DNA of 64,000 nt, taken from the NCBI GenBank assembly GCA_002692725.1, contig NZLU01000063.1, positions 124,001 through 188,000 on the forward strand, in the 5' to 3' direction. Source of the stretch: Ponticaulis sp. Its GTDB lineage: Bacteria; Pseudomonadota; Alphaproteobacteria; Caulobacterales; Hyphomonadaceae. Position 1 is the stretch's first letter; every line of letters begins with the position of its first letter. Positions 51,764 through 61,346 of the stretch are shown one piece after another. The notes under the pieces are model-generated. The model was not told the DNA's origin and did not search any database. It was given only the letters and a program-made list of their open reading frames with translations. The translations under genes and the position numbers were made by a program.

Positions 51764-53928
51764 CCCATCCTGATTTCACCAAGATCGATCTCGGAACGCC
51801 CGCTGCGGGTGGGGCAGCCCCTGCGTTTTCGGACGACCAGATCTGGCAGACGCCAGAAGAGATTGCAGTAAAACCGGTCTATACGGCGGCGGACACAGCG
51901 GGTCTCGACTTTCTGGATGACTACCCCGGCATCGCGCCTTTTGCGCGCGGGCCTTATCCGACCATGTATCCGCAGCGCCCCTGGACGATCCGTCAGTATG
52001 CGGGTTTCTCCACGGCCGAGGATTCCAACGCCTTCTACCGCCGCAACCTTGCGGCCGGTCAAAAGGGCCTTTCGGTCGCATTCGACCTCGCCACCCACCG
52101 GGGTTATGATTCAGACCATCCGCGCGTGCTGGGTGATGTCGGCATGGCGGGCGTGGCGATCGATTCCATCTACGATATGCGCACGCTGTTTGCGGGTATT
52201 CCGCTGGATGAGATGTCCGTCTCCATGACAATGAATGGCGCAGTGCTGCCGGTTCTCGCGCTTTACATCGTAGCCGCAGAAGAACAGGGCGTGGACCAGT
52301 CCAAACTGTCTGGCACCATTCAGAACGACATTCTCAAAGAGTTCATGGTGCGGAACACCTATATCTATCCGCCGCGCCCATCGATGCGGATCATTTCGGA
52401 CATTTTCGGCTACACCTCCAGCCATATGCCGAAATACAATTCGATCTCGATTTCCGGCTATCACATGCAGGAAGCGGGCGCGACGGCTGACCTCGAGCTC
52501 GCCTACACGATTGCCGACGGCATTGAGTATATTCGGGCTGGTGTGGCCGCTGGCCTCGACGTGGATGCCTTTGCGCCGCGCCTTTCCTTCTTCTGGGCGA
52601 TCGGCATGAACACCTTCATGGAGGTCGCCAAGATGCGGGCGGCGCGCCTGCTCTGGGCGAACCTCGTCTCGAAAGAGTTCAGCCCGAAGAATGACAAGTC
52701 GATCTCACTGCGGACACACTCGCAGACGTCCGGCTGGTCGCTGACGGCGCAGGATGTCTACAACAATGTCGTCCGCACGTGTCTTGAGGCCATGGCCGCA
52801 GCAGGCGGCCAGACCCAGAGCCTCCACACCAACGCGTTTGACGAAGCCCTGGCCCTGCCAACGGATTTCTCGGCCCGGATCGCGCGGAACACACAGCTCT
52901 TCCTGCAACAGGAAGGCGGCGCAGCCGATCTGATCGATCCTTGGGGCGGGTCTTATTATGTCGAGCGCCTCACCCATGATCTCGCGCAGAAGGCCATGGC
53001 CCATATCGGGGAAGTCGAAGAGATGGGCGGTATGGCCAAGGCGATTGAAGAAGGCCTGCCAAAGCTGCGCATTGAAGAAGCTGCCGCGAAAACGCAGGCC
53101 CGGATCGATAGCGGCGTTCAGACCGTTGTCGGCGTCAACAAATTCCGTATGGACGAAGCCGAAGACGTGCCGGTTCTGAAGGTGGACAATGCCAATGTGC
53201 GCCGCATGCAACTCGATAAGCTGTCCCGCCTGCGGTCCGAACGCGATCAGAGCGCTGTTGATCAGGCACTTCACGCCCTCACCCGCGCGACAGAAGAAGG
53301 CTCAGGCAATCTTCTTGACCTCGCCATCAAGGCGGCGCGTCAGAAGGCAACAGTCGGTGAGATCTCCGAAGCCGTCGAAAAAGTGGTCGGGCGCCATCAG
53401 GCCGTTATCAGATCCATTCAGGGCGTGTATGCTGGCGGAATGAGCGAAACAAAATCTGACACTGTGAAAAAGGCCCGCGATATGGCCGATGCCTTTGAAG
53501 AGGCAGAGGGACGTCGTCCGCGTATTCTGATCGCGAAAATGGGGCAGGATGGCCATGACCGTGGCCAGAAAGTTGTCGCCTCCGGCATGGCCGATCTCGG
53601 CTGGGATGTCGATATTGGTCCGCTGTTCCAGACGCCAGAAGAAGCCGCGAAACAGGCGGTCGAGAACGACGTACACATCGTGGCGGCGTCTTCGCTCGCT
53701 GCCGGTCACCTCACCCTTGTGCCAGAGCTAAAAAAGGCGCTGGCCGATCAGGGCGCGCCGGAAATCATGATCGTTGTCGGCGGGGTTGTGCCGCCACAGG
53801 ATTATGAGGCCCTCAAAGAAGCTGGTGCTGCGGCCATCTTCGCGCCGGGCACGGTGATTGCTGAGGCCGCCATCAGCCTCCTCGAACAGCTGGGGCCGAC
53901 GCTGGGGCATGCAACGGCTGCAGAATAG
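51760..53928 (+). CDS. mutB: Methylmalonyl-CoA mutase large subunit
   Basis: The 722-residue catalytic subunit has the substrate-binding TIM barrel ([32 protein letters not shown]) and the C-terminal cobalamin domain with DGHDRG (in [15 protein letters not shown]) giving the cobalt-ligand histidine, plus the GGVVP loop. It carries out the adenosylcobalamin radical rearrangement of methylmalonyl-CoA to succinyl-CoA. Its GTPase chaperone MeaB is encoded at 62105. Confidence 0.97.
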   Translation: MTHPDFTKIDLGTPAAGGAAPAFSDDQIWQTPEEIAVKPVYTAADTAGLDFLDDYPGIAPFARGPYPTMYPQRPWTIRQYAGFSTAEDSNAFYRRNLAAGQKGLSVAFDLATHRGYDSDHPRVLGDVGMAGVAIDSIYDMRTLFAGIPLDEMSVSMTMNGAVLPVLALYIVAAEEQGVDQSKLSGTIQNDILKEFMVRNTYIYPPRPSMRIISDIFGYTSSHMPKYNSISISGYHMQEAGATADLELAYTIADGIEYIRAGVAAGLDVDAFAPRLSFFWAIGMNTFMEVAKMRAARLLWANLVSKEFSPKNDKSISLRTHSQTSGWSLTAQDVYNNVVRTCLEAMAAAGGQTQSLHTNAFDEALALPTDFSARIARNTQLFLQQEGGAADLIDPWGGSYYVERLTHDLAQKAMAHIGEVEEMGGMAKAIEEGLPKLRIEEAAAKTQARIDSGVQTVVGVNKFRMDEAEDVPVLKVDNANVRRMQLDKLSRLRSERDQSAVDQALHALTRATEEGSGNLLDLAIKAARQKATVGEISEAVEKVVGRHQAVIRSIQGVYAGGMSETKSDTVKKARDMADAFEEAEGRRPRILIAKMGQDGHDRGQKVVASGMADLGWDVDIGPLFQTPEEAAKQAVENDVHIVAASSLAAGHLTLVPELKKALADQGAPEIMIVVGGVVPPQDYEALKEAGAAAIFAPGTVIAEAAISLLEQLGPTLGHATAAE

Positions 53929-53936
53929 CCGAACGG

Positions 53937-54830
53937 TTAGCGGTTGAGATAGGGATTAGATTTCAGCCGCTCGACCGCCATGTCGGTGAACACTCTGATT
54001 TTGGCCGAAGCGCTGCGCCCTTCGGCGTGTACAATATTGATCGGCAGAACGTCCGGTTCGTAATCTTCCAATACGGTTTTCAGCTTTCCATCAAACAGTT
54101 CCGGGCCGATCTGATAGGACAGGACCCGGGTCAGCCCGCAATCAGACTGAGCAGCGCGGATCGCGCTGGACGCGTGGTTCACCTTCAGGTCCGGGTTTAA
54201 CTTCACACTAATCCCATCCCGAAACTTCCAGTCATGCGTGGGGGTCACGGCATGAGCGGAGATAATTTTATGACCCTTGAGGTCGGATGGATGTTGCGGG
54301 ATGCCCGCCCTGCTGAGGTAGGTCTCACACGAGCAGACAACACGTCGAACCGTGCCGACCCGGCGCGCCTGAAGCCCTGAATCGGCAAGCTCGCCGATAC
54401 GGATGGCGACGTCATATCCCTCTTCCACCAGATTGACCATGCGATCTGCGAACGTCGCCTCAACCCGGACATCCGGATACGCAGTCATAAACTGCTGGAT
54501 GATGGGCAGAATATAATGCTCGCCAAACAGGACCGATGCCGTGACCCGTAGTACGCCCCTGGGTGTCTCACGCGCCCCACGTGCCTGATCAACAGACTCA
54601 TCAAAATCGGCGATGATGCGGTGAGCATCGACCAGAAAGCTCTGTCCCGTATCGGTGAGCCTGACCGCACGCGTCGTCCGGTGAAACAGCGCAACACCGA
54701 GGCTGGATTCCAGCTCGCTGAGGATACGGGTCACAGTTGGCGGACTGAGCTGAAGTTCACGCGCAGCGCCAACGAGGCTGCCAGCCTCAGCTATCGCAAC
54801 AAACACGCGAAGGGGCTTCAGATCATTCAA
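53937..54830 (-). CDS. LysR family transcriptional regulator
   Basis: The 297-residue protein has the LysR winged helix (LKPLRVFVAIAEAGSLVGAA, LSPPTVTRILSELESSLGVALFHRTTR; residues about 3-62) and a periplasmic-binding-protein-like effector domain. It is transcribed away from the CMD-like gene at 54955. By the usual LysR arrangement it should control that divergent gene and the SnoaL-like gene after it. The inducer is unknown. Confidence 0.92.
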   Translation of the reverse strand: MNDLKPLRVFVAIAEAGSLVGAARELQLSPPTVTRILSELESSLGVALFHRTTRAVRLTDTGQSFLVDAHRIIADFDESVDQARGARETPRGVLRVTASVLFGEHYILPIIQQFMTAYPDVRVEATFADRMVNLVEEGYDVAIRIGELADSGLQARRVGTVRRVVCSCETYLSRAGIPQHPSDLKGHKIISAHAVTPTHDWKFRDGISVKLNPDLKVNHASSAIRAAQSDCGLTRVLSYQIGPELFDGKLKTVLEDYEPDVLPINIVHAEGRSASAKIRVFTDMAVERLKSNPYLNR

Positions 54831-54954
54831 CTTATTATTCCATTTTACGAAATTATTACTTACTATTTTGGGTTATTATTATTCTGAACGCAATTCCCAT
54901 TTTCATTTCATCGCGTCGGGCACTTCCGCCCAGCGCAGGAAATGGAAAAGAAAC

Positions 54955-55503
54955 ATGTCCCGAATTCACACCCCCGCCACGATTTCAGACGCACCAGAGG
55001 CCTCTCAGGACCTTTTGAATGGCGTTCAACAACAACTCGGCAGCGTACCAAACCTCTTTCGCCTGATCGGAACCAGCCCTGTCGCTCTGGCAGGCTATCT
55101 CGGCCTGAATAGCGCGCTGGGTCGCAGCGAAGTGTCAGCGGCCACCCGAGAGCGCATCTCTCTGGCAATCGCCGAATACAATGGCTGTGACTATTGTCTG
55201 GCAGCGCACTCTTACCTCGGTCGCAACCTCGCGAAACTGACGGACGCTGAAATCATCGCCAACCGCCATGGCACCTCAACAGACGCTAAGGCAGATGCGG
55301 CTGTGCGTTTTGCTCTGACGGTTACTCAAAAACGTGGTCATGTTTCCGCCGACGAGTTCAACGCTGTTCGCGCGGCCGGTTACAGTGACGCAGCCATCAT
55401 CGAAATCATCGCGCTCATCGCGGTGAATGTTCTGACAAACTACACCAATTCCGTACTGCAAACTGAGGTCGACTTCCCGGTCGCCGAAGAACTGGCAGTC
55501 TAG
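54955..55503 (+). CDS. Carboxymuconolactone decarboxylase family / AhpD-like protein
   Basis: From ATG 54955 the 182-residue protein has the CMD/AhpD core with C78, C81 and H85 (NGCDYCLAAHSYLG), the redox-active CxxC and proton relay found in AhpD-like enzymes, and an AAIIEIIALIAVNVLTNY helix. It may act as a peroxidase-type or small dehydrogenase-like activity. It is the first gene opposite the LysR regulator. Only a short gap with an inverted repeat separates it from the SnoaL-like gene. Confidence 0.85.
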   Translation: MSRIHTPATISDAPEASQDLLNGVQQQLGSVPNLFRLIGTSPVALAGYLGLNSALGRSEVSAATRERISLAIAEYNGCDYCLAAHSYLGRNLAKLTDAEIIANRHGTSTDAKADAAVRFALTVTQKRGHVSADEFNAVRAAGYSDAAIIEIIALIAVNVLTNYTNSVLQTEVDFPVAEELAV

Positions 55504-55510
55504 ACGAGGT

Positions 55511-55590
55511 TGATACCTCCTGAGTTGAGCGGGTGGAGCCCGCCCAAAACACCCCCGAAAGAGACCACACGCCCAATGAAGGAGGTATCA
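55511..55590 (+). promoter_or_regulatory. Stem that pairs away the Shine-Dalgarno site of the next gene
   Basis: TGATACCTCCT (55511-55521), eight bases after the upstream stop codon, is the exact complement of AGGAGGTATCA (55580-55590), which contains the ribosome site of the ATG at 55594. An inner 5-bp stem GCGGG/CCCGC (55529-55533 with 55539-55543) lies in the 58-base loop. In mRNA this closes the site until a ribosome or other factor opens it. Confidence 0.7.
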
Positions 55591-55593
55591 CAC

Positions 55594-56055
55594 ATGAGAC
55601 CACCACTCCCATCTTTCACGCAGGAAACCGCCCTCGAAAAAGTCCGTAGGGCTGAAGATGGCTGGAACAGTCGTGACCCTGAAGACGTATCCCTGGCTTA
55701 TTCTGTCGACTGCGTCTGGCGAAACCGAAATCAGTTCGTCAGAGGTCGTGTCGAAATCATCCAGTTTCTGACCATCAAATGGAAAACGGAGCTTAATTAC
55801 AGGCTGATCAAAGAGCTATTCGCCTATCAGCATAATCGTATCGCAGTGCGTTATGCCTATGAATGGCAGATGGATGATGGCCAGTGGGTACGGTCTTACG
55901 GAAATGAGAACTGGGTCTTCAACGACGACGGTCTGATGACACACCGGTATGCGAGTATCAATGATCTGATCATCGATGAAAGCGAACGCCTGTTTCACTG
56001 GCCGCTGGGACGCCGCCCGGACGACCATCCAGGTCTGACTGAGCTCAGGCTCTGA
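55594..56055 (+). CDS. SnoaL-like (NTF2-fold) protein, DUF1348 family
   Basis: ATG 55594 is chosen for its near-perfect AAGGAGGT ribosome site. The 153-residue protein matches DUF1348: a cone-shaped NTF2 fold with [32 protein letters not shown] and [24 protein letters not shown]. Members of this family are mostly uncharacterised. It is the second gene of the CMD-like operon, and its ribosome site is paired in a perfect 11-bp stem with the segment just after the upstream stop codon. Confidence 0.85.
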   Translation: MRPPLPSFTQETALEKVRRAEDGWNSRDPEDVSLAYSVDCVWRNRNQFVRGRVEIIQFLTIKWKTELNYRLIKELFAYQHNRIAVRYAYEWQMDDGQWVRSYGNENWVFNDDGLMTHRYASINDLIIDESERLFHWPLGRRPDDHPGLTELRL

Positions 56056-56106
56056 GTGAATTTCCCGCGCTCAAGAGTCTGCACTCAGGCAGAATAACCT
56101 GTCCGA

Positions 56107-58800
56107 TCAGAACTGCTTGCGCACACCCAGCATCACCACGCGACCTTCCGGGTCGAGACGGTTGGCATCATAGCGGGTTGGGATAACACCATTGGCATCG
56201 CGCACCTCGCGGGTCTCATCGAAGAGATTATCGATTTCGAGCGAGAAGCGCGCGCCTTCCAGCCAGGGCAGTTTCTGTCCGACTGTGCTGGTATTGCTGA
56301 CATTGTAGAACAGTCGGAGTTCGGTTGAGGCGTAATCCGAGAAGGTGAGCGCCTCGCCAGACCCCGAAACGACTTCCGTGCCGCTTTGCCAGTTTACGCC
56401 AAGTCGTCCTCCGAAATTCTTGTAGAAGAAGCCTGATTGCAGCTGAACTTCATGCTCCGCCTGACCGCCAGAAGACCCGTCGGCAGAGCCATTCAGGAAG
56501 TCCTGCACAGGATAACCCTCCGCCAGCAGACGCTGGTCTTCCAGATGCCAGACATGGCGCAGCGAGGTGAAAATGCGCGGATCGGCAGAGCCGCCCCGAC
56601 CTCGTCCACGACCGCCACCAAACCCTCGACCGCGACCGCCTGAGCGCGCAGCAGGGGGCGGCCCACCGCCTTCGGCCAGTCTTTGGCGCATTGTGTTCTG
56701 AACCAGGGCGAGAAGTTCCGACTGCCCCGCCTCAGTGCTCATGAGCGTCTCAAGCCGGGCCTGTGCCTCCGCCTCGGTGAGCGGCGTGTCACCATCATGC
56801 GCAGACTGGATCATCGTGATAAGCCGACCCTTGCCGCGTTCGTTCGACGCCATCTGTTGAAGGCGATCCAGGGTCAAAGCGGGACGGTTTCCAGAGCCTG
56901 CTGCACCGGGACCTCGATTGGGGGCAGAAGTTTCCTCCTCCTCACGTTCAAAGGTTTTCCGCCAGGTCAGCCGCCATTCGAAATCACGACGGGTTTCCTC
57001 GACAAAGTTTACCGGACGCACATCATAAGAGATCAGATTTCCATCCGGGTCACGCAGGAAGCGGTCTGGAAAAACAGCCTGCAATTCAGCGTCCACACCG
57101 GGAAATCCGCCAATCGGATCATCGACCTTTTCTTCAAGATAGCTGACTTGCAGATTCAGGCCGGCCTCTTCAAACGGCTCGATGTCGCTTGAGATGCGAA
57201 ACACCTGGCGCGTTTCGGCAATCAGATCCGGATTGCCACCGTCAATGCGCGTCACCTGCACACTTTCGCCGGTGACATAATCAAAGACTTCCGCATTCGG
57301 CGTGAAGCTGGTGGTATCACCGAGTTGCGACATGCCCGGTGCGTTTTCAGATAGGGAATATGAGCCGAGAAACCGGAGTTGTTCGATCGGGCGCCAGATC
57401 AGCGTCCCATCGAAGCCATAAAGCGAGCCGAAATCCGAATACTCGCTGGCATTGGCGGAAATGTTGGCTGACAGATCATTGATCAGTGGAATATCCATAT
57501 CATCACTGATGAACGGGATGTCGAAACTGCCCTGAATTTTGCCGATCTGGCGATCCAGTTCAGTCTGCGTGGTTACGCCATCCAACAGGGTTTCAGACGT
57601 CCGATCAACATGGCTGAGGTCGAGACTGAGGCCGGTGCTGACAGATCCGGCGGGCAGCTCAAACAGGCGTCCATTGGCGAGAAGGTTGGTTGAAGCGGTG
57701 TTTGAAATCCGTTTTGTCTCTTCCATGCGATAGGTGAGATACGGCGTGAGATCCGCGTCCGGCGCGACAGAGGGGGCGAGCGCAGTCAATGCGTCCTGAA
57801 AGGCCTGTGCATCAGGCTCACGATCAGTCTCGCCCTTGGATTCTGAGCGACCAATCTGGGTTGTGGAGGTGACGAACCAGTCACCCGTTTCGCGGGTCAG
57901 GGTCAGGCTTGCATTGGCATCCACTGACTCGCCATGCTTTTGCAAAACGCCGGGCAAGCCAACATAGCGGGAAAAGTCGGTGTCCATACCGCTGGTCGAG
58001 AACGGACTGTTTCCAGGCAGGGTGAAGTTCAGTGCGCCAAAGCCCAGCAATTCATCCGATGTCGACACGTCGAGATTGCCACTCAGCGTCATGTGGATTT
58101 TCTCGCTGACCGCCCGGTGATAGCTCGCAGCCAGTGACAGCTCGTCGGTCTCGTCGGTAAGGCTGTCTGCACCCAGCCCGTCACCAATACCGCGATCTGA
58201 CTCCAATATCCCGGCATCGGTTTCAATCTCGCCATCTACGCTTGTGCGCTTGCCGTTATTCAGGGTGATATAACCGACTTCAAATTCGGTCATGAAGCCG
58301 TCGCCCTGAAGCGGGCCTCCCAGTTCGCTTTCCAGCGTCCAGGCCGAAAACTCCGGCTTCAGAACAATATTTACCACGCGCTGATCGGCGCCATAGCCAA
58401 ATTTCAAGGCGGCTTCTTCAGGCAGAACATCCATGCGCTGAATGGCTTCCGGCGGATAGCCGCGAATTTCCCGAAAGCTGGCAATTCGAACACCATCCAG
58501 AAGCACAATGGGACCACCGCCACCACCGCCTCGTCCCCGACCGCTCGACAATTCCGGCCCCAACGTAGCAAACAATTCTTCAATGCTGCTGGCACCATAG
58601 GCGCTGATATCGTCCTCACTCAGACGGATATCCGGTTCGATGTCGGTCAGCGCCTGATTAACGAAACGGGAGCTGGTCACCTGAACGGCGTCCATCACCC
58701 GGTCCTCATCCGCGACGGGATCCGCTGTCTGTGCCTGGCCCTGCAGGCCTGCCATTAGGGCAGACAGGCTGACAACTCCGACAGCAAGCGCTTTTGACAT
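56107..58800 (-). CDS. TonB-dependent receptor with RG-rich segments
   Basis: The 897-residue protein has a signal peptide (VVSLSALMAGLQGQAQA-like), a plug domain (GASSIEELFATL, GPIVLLDGVRIASFREIRG, RVVNIVLKP) and an outer-membrane barrel ending in RKQF, the usual terminal aromatic. Two parts are odd: an RGRGGGGGG tract in the plug (about 84-96) and a loop insertion (about 640-745) with a helical part and an RG-rich tract (RSGGRGRGFGGGRGRGRG). Such receptors import large solutes with TonB energy. The substrate is unknown. Confidence 0.92.
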   Translation of the reverse strand: MSKALAVGVVSLSALMAGLQGQAQTADPVADEDRVMDAVQVTSSRFVNQALTDIEPDIRLSEDDISAYGASSIEELFATLGPELSSGRGRGGGGGGPIVLLDGVRIASFREIRGYPPEAIQRMDVLPEEAALKFGYGADQRVVNIVLKPEFSAWTLESELGGPLQGDGFMTEFEVGYITLNNGKRTSVDGEIETDAGILESDRGIGDGLGADSLTDETDELSLAASYHRAVSEKIHMTLSGNLDVSTSDELLGFGALNFTLPGNSPFSTSGMDTDFSRYVGLPGVLQKHGESVDANASLTLTRETGDWFVTSTTQIGRSESKGETDREPDAQAFQDALTALAPSVAPDADLTPYLTYRMEETKRISNTASTNLLANGRLFELPAGSVSTGLSLDLSHVDRTSETLLDGVTTQTELDRQIGKIQGSFDIPFISDDMDIPLINDLSANISANASEYSDFGSLYGFDGTLIWRPIEQLRFLGSYSLSENAPGMSQLGDTTSFTPNAEVFDYVTGESVQVTRIDGGNPDLIAETRQVFRISSDIEPFEEAGLNLQVSYLEEKVDDPIGGFPGVDAELQAVFPDRFLRDPDGNLISYDVRPVNFVEETRRDFEWRLTWRKTFEREEEETSAPNRGPGAAGSGNRPALTLDRLQQMASNERGKGRLITMIQSAHDGDTPLTEAEAQARLETLMSTEAGQSELLALVQNTMRQRLAEGGGPPPAARSGGRGRGFGGGRGRGRGGSADPRIFTSLRHVWHLEDQRLLAEGYPVQDFLNGSADGSSGGQAEHEVQLQSGFFYKNFGGRLGVNWQSGTEVVSGSGEALTFSDYASTELRLFYNVSNTSTVGQKLPWLEGARFSLEIDNLFDETREVRDANGVIPTRYDANRLDPEGRVVMLGVRKQF

Positions 58801-58953
58801 ACTTCACTCCTTCTGAACGCGAATCTGGTGTCGCCGATCCGCGTCTTGCGGTGTCAGTCGATACAGATTCAACGGGGCGCGTCTCGCATTCGGTTGATCA
58901 CAAACGTGCGAGATGCAGCGTGAACGTCAGATGAAGTAAAGTCGCCGCCAGAT

Positions 58954-59295
58954 TCAGGCGTTTTCTGCCAACTCATCCCAGCATGCCAGCGCATGGCCCG
59001 CATACATCAACCCCGGGCCACCGGACATCTGAATGCCCATCGCCAGCACATCGCCGAGTTCTTCGCGCGTCGCACCTGCCCGCATCAGGGCTTCAACATG
59101 AAAGTTGATGCAGGGCTCACAACGCATCACAACGGCCATTCCGAGTGCAATGAACTCTTTTTCCTTCGTGCCGAGCGTACCGCTGTCTTTCACAGCCTTG
59201 CTGAGCGTCCCAAACCCTTTTGTCGCATCCGGAATGGCTTTGTTGAGCTCACGCAGCTCAGATTTCATGCTGGAGATCTTTTCGGAATAGCTCAT
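58954..59295 (-). CDS. AhpD-like carboxymuconolactone decarboxylase family protein
   Basis: The 113-residue protein has the AhpD-like active site C59, C62 and H66 (MRCEPCINFHVEAL), a following helix GATREELGDVLAMGIQMSG and a final GHALACWDEL. It is likely a small thiol peroxidase-type enzyme or a redox partner. It is about half the length of the CMD-like protein at 54955 and shares only the core motif. Confidence 0.85.
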   Translation of the reverse strand: MSYSEKISSMKSELRELNKAIPDATKGFGTLSKAVKDSGTLGTKEKEFIALGMAVVMRCEPCINFHVEALMRAGATREELGDVLAMGIQMSGGPGLMYAGHALACWDELAENA

Positions 59296-59393
59296 TGGGT
59301 GCTCCTTACATTAGCTTCACCTAATGTAGATGCGCCTGCCAAATCCGATCGGCCATGCGGTCAGGTGTCGCAAGCGCTCACCCATGACGTGCT

Positions 59394-59804
59394 TCAGGCC
59401 GGAAGCCGATTCTCGGTTACCCAATAATTGTTCAGATATTTCGCGAATCTTTCATACCCCTCATTGTCATTTGGTTTGACGAGGTATGAGCACGCGAATC
59501 GGTCATAAGCGTCATCAACATCGTCCTGGATTGACGATGTGGTGAAAACAATGGTCGGAATTCGTTTGTGCTCGGACGAGGACTTCAACCGCTCAAGAAG
59601 ACCAAATCCGCCCATGCCAGGCATGCGTAAATCCGTGACAATCAGCTGAGGCAGCCCTCCGTCACCAAGGCTGGAAAGCGCCTCTTCAGCACTGTTTTCA
59701 AAATGAAATTTAAATTTCACCCCCACGCTTTCGAGTGCGCGTCGGATGAGAAACCGATCGAGTTCGTCATCCTCTACAATCAGGACATTTACTGCATAAG
59801 TCAT
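59394..59804 (-). CDS. Single-domain response regulator (Rcp1-like)
   Basis: The 136-residue protein is a receiver domain alone, with the acidic pair in VLIVEDDELDRFLIRRAL, phosphoacceptor D58 in LIVTDLRMPG, T in FTTSS and K in LVKPN. The N-terminal EDDELDRFL motif and lack of an output domain match Rcp1-type regulators. It is transcribed away from a bacteriophytochrome-type kinase at 59985, its likely partner. The output is unknown. Confidence 0.88.
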   Translation of the reverse strand: MTYAVNVLIVEDDELDRFLIRRALESVGVKFKFHFENSAEEALSSLGDGGLPQLIVTDLRMPGMGGFGLLERLKSSSEHKRIPTIVFTTSSIQDDVDDAYDRFACSYLVKPNDNEGYERFAKYLNNYWVTENRLPA

Positions 59805-59984
59805 GAGGCGCTGGAGACCTTTCCGGCTGCCGAGAGTTCATCATTCAACAACAACTTGTGGTCAAGTTTTGGGAGGAGCATAACAAGGAAGCTGACTTTT
59901 TCAATCAGGTATTATTCAAGAAATTTGTCATCCGCACCATGACGCTATTTGTATGTTTAACATTTCGGATTAACGATCGATTCC

Positions 59985-61346
59985 ATGAGACGCCGATTTA
60001 AATTTGCGCTTCTGGCCATACCGGCCTTCACGCTGCTGACGCATGCGGGTGTTGGGACCTGGCAAGCTCGTCGGATATCGGATTTGAGGCAAGACGTGCA
60101 AGGCGTCGTCCTCAACAGTCTGAAGCTGGAGAGCCAGATCGGGTTTGGCGGTCTGATCCACAATTTCAAAAACGCCGTTTTGCGTCCCGCCGAAGCTGAC
60201 TACATTCTGAATGCACGTCAGAATGCCGAGAACGCCATTAATCTGATCGACCAACTGGAAGCCTCGGCCAGACGCAATGAGGTTACCATCACTTTGACCA
60301 ATACCCGGGACATGGTCGCGGCATATGCGTCGGCGCTGGATGATGTGGAAACACGGGCAGAAAACGGCCTGACGACAACACAACTGGACCAGATCGTTCG
60401 TTATGACGATACGCCTGCCCTGCAGGAAATCGAGCGCTTTCAGAATGCTTTGACTGACGATATTTCTGATTCAATCGAAGCGATCGAGATGACTTTGCTG
60501 CTCGCGGGTATTCTGATCAGTATGATCGCGCTGGCAGGCGGCTATTATATCTTCACGTTGTCGCAAGAAGAGCAGCGCCGGATAAATGCCCGCCGTCGTG
60601 CTGTGGACCAGAAATTGATCGACCGCGTGAATCTTCACAATGCAGACCTCCAGCGGGTCAACAAATCGCTTCAACAGTTTGCAGGCATTGCCGCACACGA
60701 TCTCAGTACGCCCAGCCGCCAGATCATCTCGCTGTCCGACCTCGCCTCCTCCGATCAGGCGAATGATGAAGAGCGCGGCATGTATCTGCAGGCGATCCGG
60801 GACAGCGCCCTCCGAATGCGCCGTTTGGTTGAAACCTTGCTGGAGTTTGCGAAACAGGGATTCGAAAATCCAAATCGCGACGTGGTAAATACCTCGTCTC
60901 TGGTTCGTGACATCGTCAATGAACTCAGCCGGAATCTTGAACGCCCGTTCAACATCCGGATTGGCGAGCTTCCCTATTTGCTTGCGGATCGCGACCTACT
61001 GGAACGCGTCTTCACCAATCTTCTTGAAAACTCGATCCGTTATGCCCGCCCGGGCGAAACACCTCATATCGAGATTGATGGCTGGAAGGAGATGGGGCGT
61101 TTCTTCTACAGCATCACAGATAAGGGCGTGGGGATCGATCCAGCGTATTCGGATCTTATTTTCGAACCTTTCAAACGCCTTAAAAATGACGACCAAAAAG
61201 GCTCCGGAATGGGGCTGTCGCTGGTAAAATCCATTATTGAAAGCCATGGCGGCCGAATCAAGCTGGACACGAAGTATAAAGAGGGTGCCCGGTTCGTTTT
61301 CTGGATACCAGATGCGCAACAGCACGCCGCGAAAGAAGTGGCTTGA
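59985..61346 (+). CDS. Membrane histidine kinase of phytochrome-kinase type
   Basis: The 453-residue protein has two membrane helices (about 8-25 and 165-190) around a helical periplasmic domain, then a phosphotransfer box FAGIAAHDLSTPSRQI with H238, of the type found in bacteriophytochrome kinases. The ATPase domain follows (N box NLLENSIRYA, G boxes ITDKGVGIDP and GSGMGLSLVKSI). It is divergent from the Rcp1-like receiver at 59394. It is followed directly by the HEPN-like gene. Confidence 0.9.
   Translation: MRRRFKFALLAIPAFTLLTHAGVGTWQARRISDLRQDVQGVVLNSLKLESQIGFGGLIHNFKNAVLRPAEADYILNARQNAENAINLIDQLEASARRNEVTITLTNTRDMVAAYASALDDVETRAENGLTTTQLDQIVRYDDTPALQEIERFQNALTDDISDSIEAIEMTLLLAGILISMIALAGGYYIFTLSQEEQRRINARRRAVDQKLIDRVNLHNADLQRVNKSLQQFAGIAAHDLSTPSRQIISLSDLASSDQANDEERGMYLQAIRDSALRMRRLVETLLEFAKQGFENPNRDVVNTSSLVRDIVNELSRNLERPFNIRIGELPYLLADRDLLERVFTNLLENSIRYARPGETPHIEIDGWKEMGRFFYSITDKGVGIDPAYSDLIFEPFKRLKNDDQKGSGMGLSLVKSIIESHGGRIKLDTKYKEGARFVFWIPDAQQHAAKEVA

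Noticed and set aside
59957..59975. TTAAC...TTAAC pair before the histidine kinase (CtrA-like)
   Set aside because: The gap between the two TTAA cores is nine bases rather than seven, so it does not fit the CtrA consensus.
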